Origin: Ornithodoros turicata
Taxonomy: Eukaryota; Arthropoda; Arachnida; Ixodida; Argasidae
Length of the DNA stretch: 64,000 nt
NCBI RefSeq assembly: GCF_037126465.1
Contig: NC_088209.1
Coordinates: forward strand, 21,705,146-21,769,145
Direction of reading: 5' to 3'
Shown here piece after piece: positions 1-11,215 of the stretch (positions are counted from its first letter, which is position 1; each line of letters begins with the position of its first letter). The notes below the pieces were generated by a model. It had not been told where the DNA came from. It saw only the letters and a list, made by a program, of their open reading frames with translations, and searched no databases. Made by a program: the position numbers and the translations under genes.

Positions 1-756
1 CAGCACTCCTCACGTGAAAAACTGTGCATATTGCACGCGGAAGCAAGCAATCTTCTTTTTCCTTGATCTTTCGGACGTTGATACACTACTCAGGTGTTTA
101 CCGGATGACGAGTTATATGGAATGTTACGTTATTGTCAGTCATACTCACTAAAGACGGCGGCCACGAGTATTTATCCCAATGGCAAGAGCGATTTTTGCA
201 GTTCACCCCTGTTGTCTCGTCGCCGGGAACGAGGCTAAGGAGCGCACGTAGACTAGTGGTTTGAGAGTAACGCGTCAAGGTCTATACACTCTTCTCTATC
301 CCACAGCGAGCATTATGTTAGCCGTCTTTGATCCTCAACTTGGGATGGTACCGGTGTGGTGCGGAAACAAGATGGCACTCCTGCTCTCCCTTGGACCTTA
401 GTGTCGATACTCTGAACCGAAGCTTATTTAGTGACTCTAGGGCCGACAAGCTCGCGCCATTCGTGCGGTTTTCCCATTGGTCCCCACTTCTGTCGTCCCC
501 ATAGTGCGCCATCTAGTGAAGACGGAGATAATCCTTTCCGGCGCTTAAAGGTCATACGCGTGCGCATAGGCCATTGTGAAATAAGGTCCATTGTGAACCC
601 GTTTTCCCCGAAACCGTAATTGTTTGGAACTAGTCACTATGTAAGCTACGCTTATATAGTGTAGTAGCTTATATAGTGACTCTATTTGGAACGAGGAAGC
701 TACTTGGCGTAGGCTCTTTCGTGAGTCTATTGAGATAGACACACGAGGGAATTGCG
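1..756. other. unassigned DNA
   Basis: No convincing gene. The only structure seen is a short local repeat around 629-683, where TATAGTGTAGTAGCTTATAT lies between two copies of a TAGTCACTAT-like word. Confidence 0.5.
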
Positions 757-890
757 TCCAGCAGTCGCTCCTTTATTCCCTTGCCTCCCCTCCAGAGGTT
801 TTTGAATATATAGAGGCTGTTGTCGAATAAACTCTGCTGTGTAACGAGAATTTGTCTGAACTCCTTGTCTCGGGTCTTAGTTCACAGTCA
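757..890 (+). repeat. LTR-like repeat X, copy 1
   Basis: About 135 bp that recurs at 60075-60209 (+) and 58511-59917 (-, interrupted). Shared landmarks are TTTGCCTCC-like sequence, a polyadenylation signal AATAAA or its equivalent, the word GTAACGAGAATTTGTCTG, and an end at GTCA. The layout (TG...CA ends, internal poly(A) signal) suggests a short LTR of a retroelement, but no coding partner was found here. Confidence 0.45.
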
Positions 891-1097
891 TGAGTTCCTG
901 AAGGTTGCATTGTTCTTGTCGCGCGGTAAAAAAATATATATGTTCGACGTGGCTTACCGTCGCTCTAAAGATAACTTTCGATGTTGGACAAGACAATCAC
1001 CAAGGCTTCGTGCCTAGATGAAAGATGTACGGATATACTCCCCATTCACTGATAGTATTCACGCGATCGACCTTCTTTTGAATACAGCGGGAGATGC

Positions 1098-1483
1098 GCG
1101 ATGCGTCTTAGCTTTCTGCGGCAACGTGAGCGTGAGCGCTGAACGTCATGGCTTCTCGTGCTGTTCTAATCATGGGGAATATCCTTCTGCTCGACCACAA
1201 GACATACCGTAGCAGACGACAGAGCCGAAGGCGCCGTCTGCTATGTGCACAGTAGGTGCATTCTTTTTGCTTGCACTGGATTGCACTAACTTGAACTGCA
1301 CGCAAGACGGGTTTTCGTGAGCTGCACTTTCCAGATGATAGGAACTTTATTAGTAATTCCTTTCTTTCCAACAGAAAAGTGCAGCACGGAAATAACCCAG
1401 CTCGGATGTAGTGCAGGAGGTGCAAGCAAAAAGAATGCACCTAGTACGTGACTCCCGACACTCCGGAGTCGTGCGAATGCTAA
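1098..1483 (+). repeat. dispersed repeat E, copy 1
   Basis: Shares CTGC(C/G)(G)CAACGTG-like, GGGGAATATCCT and CCACAAGA(T)AT(T)CCGTAGCAGA blocks with copy 2 (1484-1812) and copy 3 (23131-23441). Copy 1 is interrupted by a small TA-flanked MITE at 1255-1441. Copies 1 and 2 are in direct tandem. No coding potential is supported. Confidence 0.55.
1255..1441. mobile_element. small MITE F
   Basis: 187 bp with terminal inverted repeats beginning GGTGCATTCTTTTTGCTTGC at both ends and TA on both flanks (1253-1254 and 1442-1443). Repeat E copy 2 has GCAGTACGGGC at the equivalent place, with one TA and no insert, so it serves as a paralogous empty site. TA duplication and TIRs fit a Tc1/mariner-type non-autonomous element. 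Confidence 0.7.
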
Positions 1484-1812
1484 ACGAAAAACGCAATACG
1501 TCAGAGCTCTCTGCTGCCACGTGAGAGCGAGCGCTCAACGTCACGGGTTTTAGTGCCCTTCTAACCATAGGAAATGTCCTGCTATAGAGGCTAGAAGGGT
1601 CCCCTTCTAGCCTCTATAGTCCTGCTGGACGGCCGCAAGATATTCCGTAGCAAACGACGCCGACGGTGTCGTGTCGTCCATGCTATGTGCGCAGTACGGG
1701 CTCCAGATTCCGAAACCTTGCCAATGCTCAGCAAAAAACGCAGCAGAACTTCCGCCCCGTGAACAGGTTTTTGCTTCTTCTTCCACTGGAATATGTCACT
1801 CGTGTGAATCGA
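1484..1812 (+). repeat. dispersed repeat E, copy 2
   Basis: Follows copy 1 directly and keeps the downstream part (TTTTGCTTCTTCTTCCACT, then CTCGTGTGAAT) that it shares with copy 3 at 23131-23441. It is interrupted by the 35-bp hairpin at 1584-1618. Confidence 0.55.
1584..1618. repeat. 35-bp hairpin micro-insertion
   Basis: A near-perfect palindrome (ATAGAGGCTAGAAGGG, then its complement) flanked by the 8-bp direct repeat GTCCTGCT at 1576-1583 and 1619-1626. Copies 1 and 3 of repeat E lack the hairpin. An 8-bp duplication would suit a hAT-type event or a template-switch; which one is not known. Confidence 0.5.
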
Positions 1813-2317
1813 CCAATTTAATAAGCACATTCAAGACAGTGTAAACTTTTCTGCACTATGGAATTCGCCATGACAACGAAACTGCAGACATCGAGTGTAA
1901 AGAGGATTAGAGGGACACGCGTTGCCCGATCATGTTCATGTCAAGTAGAGGGACAAAGTTTGTTAACGGGATTAATATTATAACAATATGCGGAGAAGAC
2001 GAAAAAATACAGCGCTTTGCTCCGCATTTTTAAGCATATGAGTTGTACAAATTAGTGTATATTAGCATTGCATTATACATATTATATCTCCATATTTTTC
2101 TTTTCTAACTCTAACTCTATACATACTGGATAAAAGTTAAGCCTTTAGTAAAAGTAAAGTAAAGGAATAAAGGATATAAGTTCTTTTTCTTTCTTTATTT
2201 TTGCGTTTGTATTTTAACGTCGCCCGTCCAGCGTCTGACGCAGAGCAGCAAGCTAGCGTCCTCTAAAAATTTCTTCATAAAGCTTCACATGGAAGTCCTG
2301 CCAGTAAGAACATAAGA
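1813..2317. other. AT-rich unassigned DNA
   Basis: Low-complexity A/T stretches around 2040-2210. No gene or clear repeat boundary was seen. Confidence 0.4.
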
Positions 2318-2480
2318 ATTATCGAAGGACTTGGTGGCACCATGGATCAAGTGCGACTTGTGTGGGAAAGACGAAACGCCGTCCCACGTGTTTCTGATCC
2401 GCAGAACCGCCTTCGTTTTCTGACATCAAGAAAGTGTTCAGCTTGAATTTTGACGTCGGCTGGCAGCTGATCAAGTTCTT
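2318..2480 (+). pseudogene. LINE C-terminal relic (zinc-knuckle-like region)
   Basis: A frame reads APWIKCDLCGKDETPSHVF, then LIRRTAFVF. The C-x2-C-x(n)-ET-x-x-H pattern is typical of the cysteine/histidine motif after the RT or RNase H of several non-LTR retrotransposon clades. The final cysteine is not evident and the frame soon meets a stop, so this is a decayed fragment. It lies just upstream of a SINE. Confidence 0.35.
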
Positions 2481-2649
2481 CAGAGAAAATCGGAAGCATA
2501 CCGTTGGAATCGACGATTGTCTTGGGTCTGCATTCTCACGACCCGTCTGACGCGCACAGCTGTGGCTAATCCGGAAGCTAACCTGAAGTCACACTGAGAC
2601 TATTTCCAGGGAATGCTGTGGACTCTTAATATCGTTGAACGAAGATCCG

Positions 2650-2830
2650 GGGACTGGGGTTTTCCCTGGGCTTTCCGGAAACTTTCCAGACAAATGTCGG
2701 CACCTTTCCCCCTGAAGTCGGCATTGGACGCATCTACCCCCCTCTCTCCCACTCCTTCCAGCTGTCCACTATCCATCTGTACGCCGCTCATAGCCACAGT
2801 TGCTTCGTGGCGCGAAAACGGAATTAATTA
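2650..2830 (+). mobile_element. tRNA-SINE fragment, tail type 2
   Basis: 5'-truncated copy. It starts near GGTTTTCCCTGGGCTTTCC and carries the shared body words CTTTCCAGACAAATGTCGG and ACGCCGCTCATAGCCACAGT, then TTGCTTCGTGGCGC and a TTAA-rich tail. The same body occurs at 6439-6710, 26928-27226 and (minus strand) 31770-32022. Confidence 0.7.
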
Positions 2831-2843
2831 ATTAATTAATTAT

Positions 2844-3485
2844 TTTTATTTTTGAGAACTGTGACGTCATGTTAGGCACCAACGGAGCGTCCGCCGGCTC
2901 TCATCTGGCAACGTTGTTGCCCTTGGCGCCTTCAGGGGGGCTCACTTTTTGCACTCCGCGGAGCCCCACGTGATATATCATCCGACCGCTCCGGCCTTCG
3001 AGAATACACAAAGGAGGGAGAAGACATATCTCCAATTTCCCCCTCTTTCGATCAGCCTCACATGACTTCTCCACCACGTCACCCTCCCCGGACGCCGGCG
3101 TCGTTGCTAGGAGACGAGTGCCCTCACCAAAACTTGACATCATTGCAATTTGTGGGCTCATGAGTACGTCACTCGCTCGTCGCGTCATCGAAACTTGTGG
3201 AGGCTCAGCAGATCTTCAAAATTTGACAGGAATGCACAGCGTTCGTAAACCGGATTTGAAATTTCGCGTATAGAATCCTTGAGGCACCTTCCTTTCAAGG
3301 ACTAAATAAAATAAACGCTGTTTTCTGAGTCCGGAGTGGTACTTTACTTTAAGTGGTATTGGAAAGTGCTCAAGCTCAAGAAACGACAACAAACGTAGCG
3401 TATATAGACATCATAACGTAATACTCGAAGGAGTGCAATTCGCACTATTGTGCCTCGTGTTCGTGAACAGCGTTTGGATGTTTAT
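2844..3485. other. unassigned DNA with LTR-like poly(A) context
   Basis: GC-richer stretch with no convincing gene. AAATAAAATAAACGCTG at about 3305-3322 resembles a poly(A) signal region of an LTR or transcript end, but no partner copy was found in the window. Confidence 0.3.
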
Positions 3486-3620
3486 ACCCTGGGTTTTCCT
3501 CAGACATTTAGTCAAATGTCGGCACAGTTCCCTGAGTCGGTCCAGGGTGCATGATACCCCCCTGCTATAGTCGTGACGTTGCCCACCAACTACAAGCAGT
3601 TCCACAATCACCACCACCGC
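3486..3620 (+). mobile_element. tRNA-SINE fragment, CAC-tail type
   Basis: 5'-truncated copy: CCTGGGTTTTCCTCAGACAT, AATGTCGGCACAGTTCCC, AGTCGTGACGTTGCCCACC, then a (CAC)n-like tail ACCACCACCG. It is the same subfamily as the long copy at 62993-63260. Confidence 0.7.
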
Positions 3621-4699
3621 CCTGAGTGACTGTATGGGCTCGCTGTTTGTTTTTGTGCTTTGTTTTTTTTTTTTATTTTTTCTTGTTTTAGCAACATGCT
3701 GACGTTATGGTTGGAGGACCGCTCCATATCAACTGCACTATACACTCCGCTCCGTCCACGAAACACCTTTTGCCGCTTTTGGACCTTCACCGTATCCATA
3801 TTAGGGGCTTCTTCGAGCATACCGGCAGCTGAATCCATCCGGCGTGACGAGCTACAGAAATGCTCTATGTACTCTATATTATGCCGTACTTGTTTGTTGA
3901 TGCATTGTTCATAATGTACACATTACTGATGCAGGGGGCGAACTTACCTAACCAACTATAGGTAGTGTCTCGTTCTTATGGGCAGTTTTTAGGGACAAAA
4001 ACTGGCCTTACAGCGAGTCGTCCATATTATGGAGTACGTATTAAAGAAAAAGAAAATAAGTTTATTGAGGGAGAAAAGCAGTAATCAGGATTTGTTCATA
4101 TACGCATAACGATATGTGTAACTCGAAGCAGACAAAGCGTGCATGGTGCTGTTCGCCGTCGCCTTAAAAAAAAAGAAAAGCACAAAAAAGTTTGCAGCAC
4201 CTCCTGAGCCACGACAGCTATGATGGTGATCTTGGGACGCATGTGCGATCAGTCTAACTTAATTGTCAGCTCTTCCGCCAAGTTAAATGCCGTTAAATGG
4301 CCATCTCCATGGCCGGAACGCCCCGCTCAGAACTCTATGTCCTTCTTGTTTTGTTCTTCCAAGACGCTCCATAACTCCATAAGTAAAAGCCTGACTCTGG
4401 GCACACAGAGGGACGGCACACAACACACGACTCAAACGCCATTTTGTCAGTTCCAAGAAGATGTTCTTGTGTTGCGTGCAGCGGAGTGTTTGCTCAATGA
4501 TGGGCAGGGTTCCCTCGATACCGATGCCGCCTCCAACAACAACACAGAAATACATAGGGCTCTCTGTAGGTACGGCTCGCATCAAAGTTAACTTGAACAT
4601 CGCTCCAGCCTGCGAAGCTGGGAAGAGAGCCAGCCACCCTGGCAGCCCCGTAGCAGAAAACAACGCCTTCATAACACCCTTTAATAGAGCACCAAAACG
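3621..4699. other. unassigned DNA
   Basis: Contains poly-T at 3661-3673 and a 171-codon minus-strand open frame at 4283-4798. Its product shows no recognisable domain and its end overlaps the duplicated block at 4700-5915, so it is not called as a gene. Confidence 0.4.
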
Positions 4700-5915
4700 C
4701 CATTCGCTGTTATTTCTACTACGTGCCGCCAGGGTCCACAGGCCGGAATGGCTTTTAAGTTTCGAGTCATGCATATTAAGTCCATATTCATGAGGCACTA
4801 CCGCATGTGCTTTATGGAGGCCCTTAATTACGCTGCATCTACTTTAGAAGTGGTTTTTTCCGCGTGGAAAATATTTTCGCGTTTTCGAGCAGAGCTGCTT
4901 TGAGTATTGATTCGCGAGAACTTAAATTCGCGACACAGGTTTCCGGGAGTGCTTTGCTCTTGCATATCGTGCCGCCGTCAATACTCGGTCATATTTCGGC
5001 ACGTACTAAGACATCCGTTGTTCACGTGGATTGCGGCATTCTAGGTCTCTTCCTTTCTTCTCCTCACAGAGATGGGAGGAAAGGCCCTGTCAAATGGCCT
5101 TTAGGGACCCTGTAGGAGGCCATAGTACTGGCCGTGTGCAAGTTAGCCAGTTTATTTCAGCAGTTCTCATTAATTATCACTCGGGGCACTGACCAGTTCG
5201 GTTGAGATGTGGTACTATCATTCAAGCTGGTTTTGAGAATGCGGGGAAAGGCATGTACTGGCTTCGTGGTATAGTGGTATATTGCATGTATATTGCAAAG
5301 CGTTTATAGGAGTAACAAAAGCATGATGAATTTTCATTTCTTTTCATCTTGCCTGATGGGATAAAACAATCTTCTGCGCTTGCTTAAACTGCCTACGCTA
5401 CACGGAGTAGAAAGGGTCAGATAGTCACGGTATAGCGTCGAACGCCGAACGATTTTCGCCCTCATATGGCCAGAGTTATTCGCGGGAACTTAAATTCGCG
5501 ATTTTGGAGGTGTACGCGAAAAACGCGAAAAATAATTCCGCGCGAAAAAATCCACTTCTACAATATAGAAACTACCTGCCCTCGTCTCTCGGCGTAGAAA
5601 TGGAAGGCATTCGCCGTTATTTCTACTACGTGCCACCAGGGTCCACAGGCCGGAATGGCGTTCAAGTTAACCCTAATGCGAGCTGTACCTTATTGCACTG
5701 TCGATTGCCCGCGAAGCGAGTTTCCATATTAAACGAGACGTGAATACACCGAAAAAGCTTGGTCCCCATAGAAATCGTTTATATTTCGAGTCATGCATAT
5801 TAAGTCCATATTCATGAGGCACTACCGCATGTGCTTTATGGAGGCCCTTATTTACACTGCATCTATAGAAACAACCTGCCCTCGTCTCTCTGCGTAGGAA
5901 TGGAAGGCATTCGTC
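4700..5915 (+). repeat. locally duplicated block
   Basis: TTATTTCTACTACGTGCC with CAGGGTCCACAGGCCGGAAT occurs at 4708-4750 and 5612-5655. TTTCGAGTCATGCATATTAA, followed by TCCATATTCATGAGGCACTA, occurs at 4757-4845 and 5785-5862. ACCTGCCCTCGTCTCTC...GGAAGGCATTCG occurs at 5573-5612 and 5876-5913. The second arrangement holds about 130 bp between blocks that are adjacent in the first, so either an insertion or a deletion separates them. Function unknown. Confidence 0.6.
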
Positions 5916-6424
5916 TATTTAGCGCTACCCCTCAAGGTTCATAGCACCCCTCGAAATTAGCCCCTTTTACCAGCCCTTTGATGTCATCCCTTCTGTCTAC
6001 ACCGCTGATTGGAAAACGCATGAAGCAAAGCAAACAGACTAGGGAACGGCTCCCATAAAAGAGACGTCTCTTATACACGAGCTCTATTTGTAAAAGTCAG
6101 CCATTTGCTCTTGTGTCAACGTACATCAATCCCATGACGATGCGCTCAATAATAATTAGAAAACATGGTGTACCAGCTTCATCATCGCTGGTTTGTCAAT
6201 AATTGTCACCAGGTTAGCTTTCCAAACTTTACATATGATTGCCGACATGCGGGTAAGGCTGAGATAACACAGCTCCCTTCCCCTTTTCTAGGGGGTACGC
6301 AGGAAAGAAAGAAAGACAGTAGGATGTCGCCAAAATTTGTGTGTGTGGGAGGGGGGGGGGAGGGTGTTAGGCGCCTGTAGAAATATGCAGTCATCGAACA
6401 ATTACTTTCAGATCAATTCACTCA
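5916..6424. other. unassigned DNA
   Basis: No gene recognised. A G-rich run lies at 6349-6363. Confidence 0.4.
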
Positions 6425-6438
6425 GAACAATTACTTCC

Positions 6439-6710
6439 GGCGCCCCTCTCGTTCGCGGCAGCCAAGGTCGTGCTGAAGACTGGGAGGTGGTGGGTTCGAA
6501 TCCCACCACCGGCTGTGCTCTCTGAGGTTTCCCCTGGGTTTTCCCGAAAGACTTTCCAGACGAATGTCGGCACAGTTCCCCCATGAAGTTGGCCCAGGAC
6601 GCATACTAATCCCCCTGTCCGGCACTCCTTCCTATTGTCCTCTCCAGATCTGTCCAGATCTGTACGCCGCTCATGGCTATAGTTGCTTCTAACACGGAAT
6701 AAAAAAGAAA
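6439..6710 (+). mobile_element. tRNA-derived SINE with target duplication
   Basis: Carries an RNA polymerase III B-box-like word GGGTTCGAATCCCACC, the common body (TCCAGACGAATGTCGGCACA, then GCCCAGGACGCATA), the tail word TACGCCGCTCATGGCTATAG, and a short A-rich end. It is flanked by GAACAATTACTT(T)CC at 6425-6438 and 6711-6725, a target-site duplication expected of LINE-mediated retrotransposition. The A box at the 5' end is degenerate. Confidence 0.85.
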
Positions 6711-6896
6711 GAACAATTACTTTCCATCATGTTAGGAGACTGGTCTCTATAAATCACTGCCTGAAAGTAACCCCCCTGATGAATGTGTCTCGCCTACTAA
6801 CCGAATTCATCTCGAGCAAGCTGTAACTATATATAACTCCAAGACAACGTCAGAGCTATACGTTTCAAGTATACCTCTTTCAGCGGAGAATGTGCA

Positions 6897-7057
6897 AGGG
6901 GCGTTCAACTCAAACCGGGACTTTTCATTTTCCGCAAAAGTAAAATGAACTTACAGGCGAGAAATTAGTTTTATTTTTCGACGTAATCTTCAGCTGGGCA
7001 CTAATGCACTTGTCCCAGCGTTTCACGAGGGCTTGGATGCCAGCAGTATGGTGAGCT
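6897..7057 (-). pseudogene. mariner transposase C-terminal fragment
   Basis: On the minus strand a frame reads AGIQALVKRWDKCISAQ, then LKITSKNKTNFS and a stop, followed by AGTCCCGGTTTGAGTTGAAC. This resembles the end of many mariner elements, where the transposase finishes with a G-x(n)-L-x-x-RW-x-KC-I motif shortly before the 3' terminal repeat. Only the last ~45 codons remain, ending abruptly near 7057. The DNA beyond (7058-7372) shows nothing recognisable. Confidence 0.6.
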
Positions 7058-7372
7058 AGAAGGACTGGTGTGTTGAACGGCGGTAGCAAACGGGTCGCGC
7101 CGACGGGCCTGCCGACAGGTGGCTACGAAGGGCTCGGCTCGCTGTCGCGGCGCACGCCCTCGTGGTCACGTGGCCCCATGTGCAAAGAGCACCACGGAGA
7201 ACCCGGGAGTACCTGCGATAGGCGAAATTGAAGCAGTACGCCGCAAATTCGAGGAAAAGAAAGATGCGCGCGTGCTGGTGCATCACGCTGCGCACACATC
7301 GTAAACTTGATAAACCGATAAACTTGATAAGCCCTAAACATAGCTTTATCAGAATGTCACTGGAAAGGCGTG

Positions 7373-8826
7373 TGATGTGTCGCTTTTGTGTCTGAATGCC
7401 AAGCGTAAAAAATAAAGTTGATGATTTCTGTGCGCTTTTGTCTACGATAAATCCTGATATAATTATGGGATGTGAATCATGGCTTGATGATTACGTGAGT
7501 GATTCCCCCGAACTATGGCTAGCTCACCATACCCGAACTATACGGCATTTCGAAAGGATAGAAATAGCCATGGTGGTGGAGTATTCATTTGTGTACGCAG
7601 TTCTATGCACGCGGAGGAAATTCAGATTAATTTTGACAACTGTGAGTCTGTATGGTGTCGTCTCTTGTCGAAAGGGAAATCTATTGCATTGTGTTCTTTT
7701 TACCGTCCGCCAAGCGGAGGCGAAGAATGGTTGAGAAATTTGTGCGATCAACATCTTTTATCTCTGATGATATTGTGTTAATATTTGGGGATTTTAACAT
7801 GCCGGATTTCAAGTGGTGTACTACCGGATATGAGAGATTGAATAATTCATCTGCTTACCGAGTTTTTGATGAGATGTTATCTATGCATTTTTTGCACCAA
7901 TTTGTTCATCTTCCGACACGCGGCTCCAACATTTTAGATTTACTACTGTGTAACTGTATTTTTCTGAAACTGTGTACTGTGTTTTTCTGGGCCTCTCGGA
8001 TCACGAATGTGTGACTGCTAGTGGTAAGACCCACTCTAAGGTAGTATCAAATCAGCATCAGAGAAAAATATTCTTGTATAGCAGGGCTGATTTTGAGGCT
8101 ATTTCTAGGAATGTGGTAGCTAATTACCCTGATTTCGAAACATTAAGCCAATCCTCATTTGTTTAACTTTCTGTTGAAGCATTTTCGAGATATGCTAACT
8201 AGCCTTGTTCAGAGATATGTGCCGGGACGGAAAATTAAGCAAAAACGCAAATGCGATAAAACTTATTTTACGAAGAATATAAAAAGGATGATCAGGCGGA
8301 AATCCGCAGCCCTCTCCAAGGTCAAAAAGGACGGCAGTGCTTTGAACTATGATCAGATAAAAACGTTATCTAAATGTATTCGTAACGCAATTCGCAAAGA
8401 AAAACGGTCATATTTTACAAGACTTAAGTTGAATTTGGTTGGCAATTCAAAGCTATTGTGGAAGTACATAAAATCTATGAACAAGGCGCCCATGGGCATT
8501 CCTTCTATGAAAACGCCTCACGGTCTTATTGATAACGATGTCGCTAAAGCTTGCACCTCAAGTAACTATTTTCAGTCTCTGTTTCGCTCCCCTGGTGTAG
8601 CTTCACAACCTGAGTACAACGTACACATTGCGGAGCCCATGCCACCTGTAACCCTGTCGAAAAACGGCATTTCATATTGACCTTACGTACGATCTGCGCA
8701 TTTAAAATCCATACTGGAATGGGTGTCTTTGGAGTCTCGGAGAACGCAAGCTCGGTTGAAATTCCTCCGTGATATTTATTTCGATCTTTCTGGTAGTCCT
8801 TCTCGTAACTACTTGTCCCTTCGCAT
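7373..8826 (+). pseudogene. non-LTR retrotransposon (endonuclease plus linker), frameshifted
   Basis: Successive frames spell an apurinic-endonuclease-like domain: NPDIIMGCESWLDD near 7450-7490, SFYRPPSG near 7697, IVLIFGDFNMPDFKW near 7771-7815, ILDLLLCN near 7930, and LSDHECV near 7990. At 8159-8680 an open frame gives the basic linker that precedes the reverse transcriptase in CR1/Jockey-type elements (KRMIRRKSAALSKVKKDG, KLLWKYIKSMN). The RT core is missing: within about 30 bp the sequence continues as a C-terminal-like ILEWVSLESRRTQARLKFLR. Several frameshifts are present. The copy stops at a junction with the gypsy fragment at about 8822-8826. It is a dead, internally deleted copy; the clade is inferred from motif order only. 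Confidence 0.75.
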
Positions 8827-11137
8827 TGCATAACCCGAAGCTCATATACATATACTCATAGTGCCCGTCGGGCGTTATAAATGCGGTCTTCTCTACTGAC
8901 TCGGGGCTCATCGGTACTTGCATGTATCCACTCGCCAGATCTAGCGTCGTAAAATACTTGCTTCCGTTTAGTCTGTCAAGCTGATCATCAATTATCGGCA
9001 ACGGGAATCTGTCCTTTTTAGTCTGCTGGTTAAGCCGCCGGTAGTCAACAACCTTGCGGTACTCCCCATTCTTTTTCTTTACGAGGAGGACGGGACTGGC
9101 GTATGGGGACACCGAGTCGCGAACAATTCCCGCTTCCTTTAGTTCTTCAACAATGCGCCTCAGTCTTTCCCTCTCGTCATGGGTGGCGCGGTACGGTCGG
9201 CAGTAGACGGGCTTCGCGTTCTCAATTTCCTCAATGGACATACACGTTGCAGATGTTTTCCCCAGTTCTGTTAGATCCATCGCGAAACATTGGCGGTGCT
9301 CATTTAGCATTTCGACAAGAGAAATCTTTCCTTCTTCGGTGACATCCCGTCCCACCGTAACCTGTTGAGCCCTTATAGGCTCGCATGCGTCCTTCGTTGC
9401 CGTTAACACAATATTTTCTTCGTTTGCAACGCTCTCAGACTTTCCTGGCTCGTCAGAAATTACATCCAGGCTTACATCTTCGGCCCTTCCAAGACTGAAG
9501 CCCTTCCGAACCACAAAAGGCAAACTCGTGTCGTTCATTACAGGCACACAAGTTTCTCCTTCGTGTAGCTGCAGGAGACACCCCAAGTCCTTGTTCTGGT
9601 GTGTTAACATGACAAGAGATGTCTCTGTCTTCGATACGGTATGGGCCCTAACGAATTGAACGGTGTTTGGCTGTACTTCGACCGATTCAGAGCTGCGCAA
9701 CGTTAATTTTCCGCCGACAGGTTCCAGTTGAAAGTCTTTAAATGGTCCGTCTTTACTCCTGTCATACAACTTCATTTGATCTTTCGCCTTGATCATGACA
9801 ACATTGTCACGGTCAATGAACGTGCGGCCAATGAGCATGTCATAATCGATTGCCTTATCGTGCACAATACAGGCTTCAACAGTCGCTACAACGTCGTCGA
9901 TAGCCACCTTGATCGTTGTTTTCCCAATTGGCATTGTTTTTGCCTGTCCCAGCCCGAATAGCGCGTCTTCGTTGCAGGCTGGTCGCACGTGTGCACCCGC
10001 TTGCAAAGCCATCGATGCCGTGATAATAGTCACTGCGCTGCCTTGGTCTATAAATGCCTTTGCCACACATTTTTCGTTTATGGATGCCTCCTTGATGTAC
10101 TTCTCGGCAGTGTGTTTACCTATGCAAAGCATTTGCTTGGGGTTCGTTTGAGCCTTGTTACACTCGCGATTGCCGTGTCCGTTTTGGTTGCACAGAGTGC
10201 AATACTTAATCCTCTTCTCCTTAGGGCAATTTTTGGCGAGGTGGTCCCCATACTCGTTGCAATTAAAGCATTTCAGCCTACCCTGGGCGTTTTTGGCGGG
10301 GGCGTACCTCCCTCCTTTCTGTTTTGGACCCGTTGTAGCCAAATTCTGATCCTTTTCGTTGGGTGTTTTGGAAGTCGAAGTGCCGAATATTTGTTTACGT
10401 TCCTTTTCCATCACAAGACAACGCTTCATATCATGAAGAAGATCTTCGAGGCATGCGTGTGATTTTGGCGTTAACATTTGGTATGCACTCCTATCCAAAG
10501 TACACAATAAAACCTGCTCTTTGGTCTCCGCGTCACTCAACCCGCATCTCTTGCAAAGATGGACCTTGTCCATAAAATATTCTAACAAGGACTCACCCCT
10601 TTGTTGTACTCTTTTTCGCATGTCGTCGTAGCGAGTAACAGCGCTCACTCCGGGAACAAACATCTTCCGAAAGTTCGTCACGAAAGAGTCCCACGTCTTG
10701 CAGTCGCTGACTTTGCTGGCGTACCATCGTGCCGCTGGTCCCGTCAACTTGGCTTGCACAAGCATCAGTTTGGCGTTGTCGGTCCACCTGCATTGCGTAG
10801 CTAGTTGCTCGAAGGTGTTGAGCCATTCTTCTGCTTGTCTCTCATCCCCGTCTCCGTTGAAGGATTGTACTTCTTTGGACAGGTCCGGTAACACAGCTCT
10901 GGGAATGGGACCTTCATCCCTCGCAGATCTGGATTGAATAAGTTCCCGCAGCATTGCGTCTCGACTTGCCTCTTGTAAACGCAGGAACTCCAGTAGCTGG
11001 TTCAGTGGATCCGGCTGTGCAGCTGCTTGATTAATTGGCGTCGATTCCGTCGATTCGGTGCTGTCGTTTCGAAGACTGCTGTCGTCGTCTCCGGCCGTCG
11101 TCGACACAGAGCCGTTGCTCCGTAACGTTGGTGGCAT
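8822..11137 (-). CDS. gag-protease-reverse transcriptase polyprotein, partial
   Basis: An uninterrupted frame of about 770 codons. The chosen Met (MPPTLRS) is at 11137; an upstream in-frame Met at 11260 would lie inside the putative LTR. With residues counted from that upstream Met: a Gag capsid-like region at about 120-290 (AEEWLNTFEQLATQCRW, LTGPAARWY), then two zinc knuckles at 331-345 (CFNC-x5-H-x4-C) and 354-367 (CTLC-x4-H-x4-C). An aspartic protease core follows at 403-409 (FIDQGSA), with LIGRTFID downstream. The RT N-terminus starts at about 690, with VLLVKKKNGEYRKVVDYRRL at 724-743 and the first catalytic Asp in TTLDLASGY at 774. Translation of gypsy sequence ends at FGLCNA (813); the FADD-box region is lost. 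Odd points are DQG where D-S/T-G is usual and one extra residue in the first knuckle. The intact frame implies a fairly recent copy. Non-functional as it stands. Confidence 0.85.
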
Positions 11138-11215
11138 CTTCAGTCGTGATGTAACACAGGAACGTCGTAGCCGTAATACGTCGGGGCTAAAGGAACTGAT
11201 CCCACTTCTGAAAAC

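Noticed and set aside
4283..4798. 171-codon minus-strand frame
   Set aside because: No recognisable domain, and its start overlaps a duplicated non-coding block.
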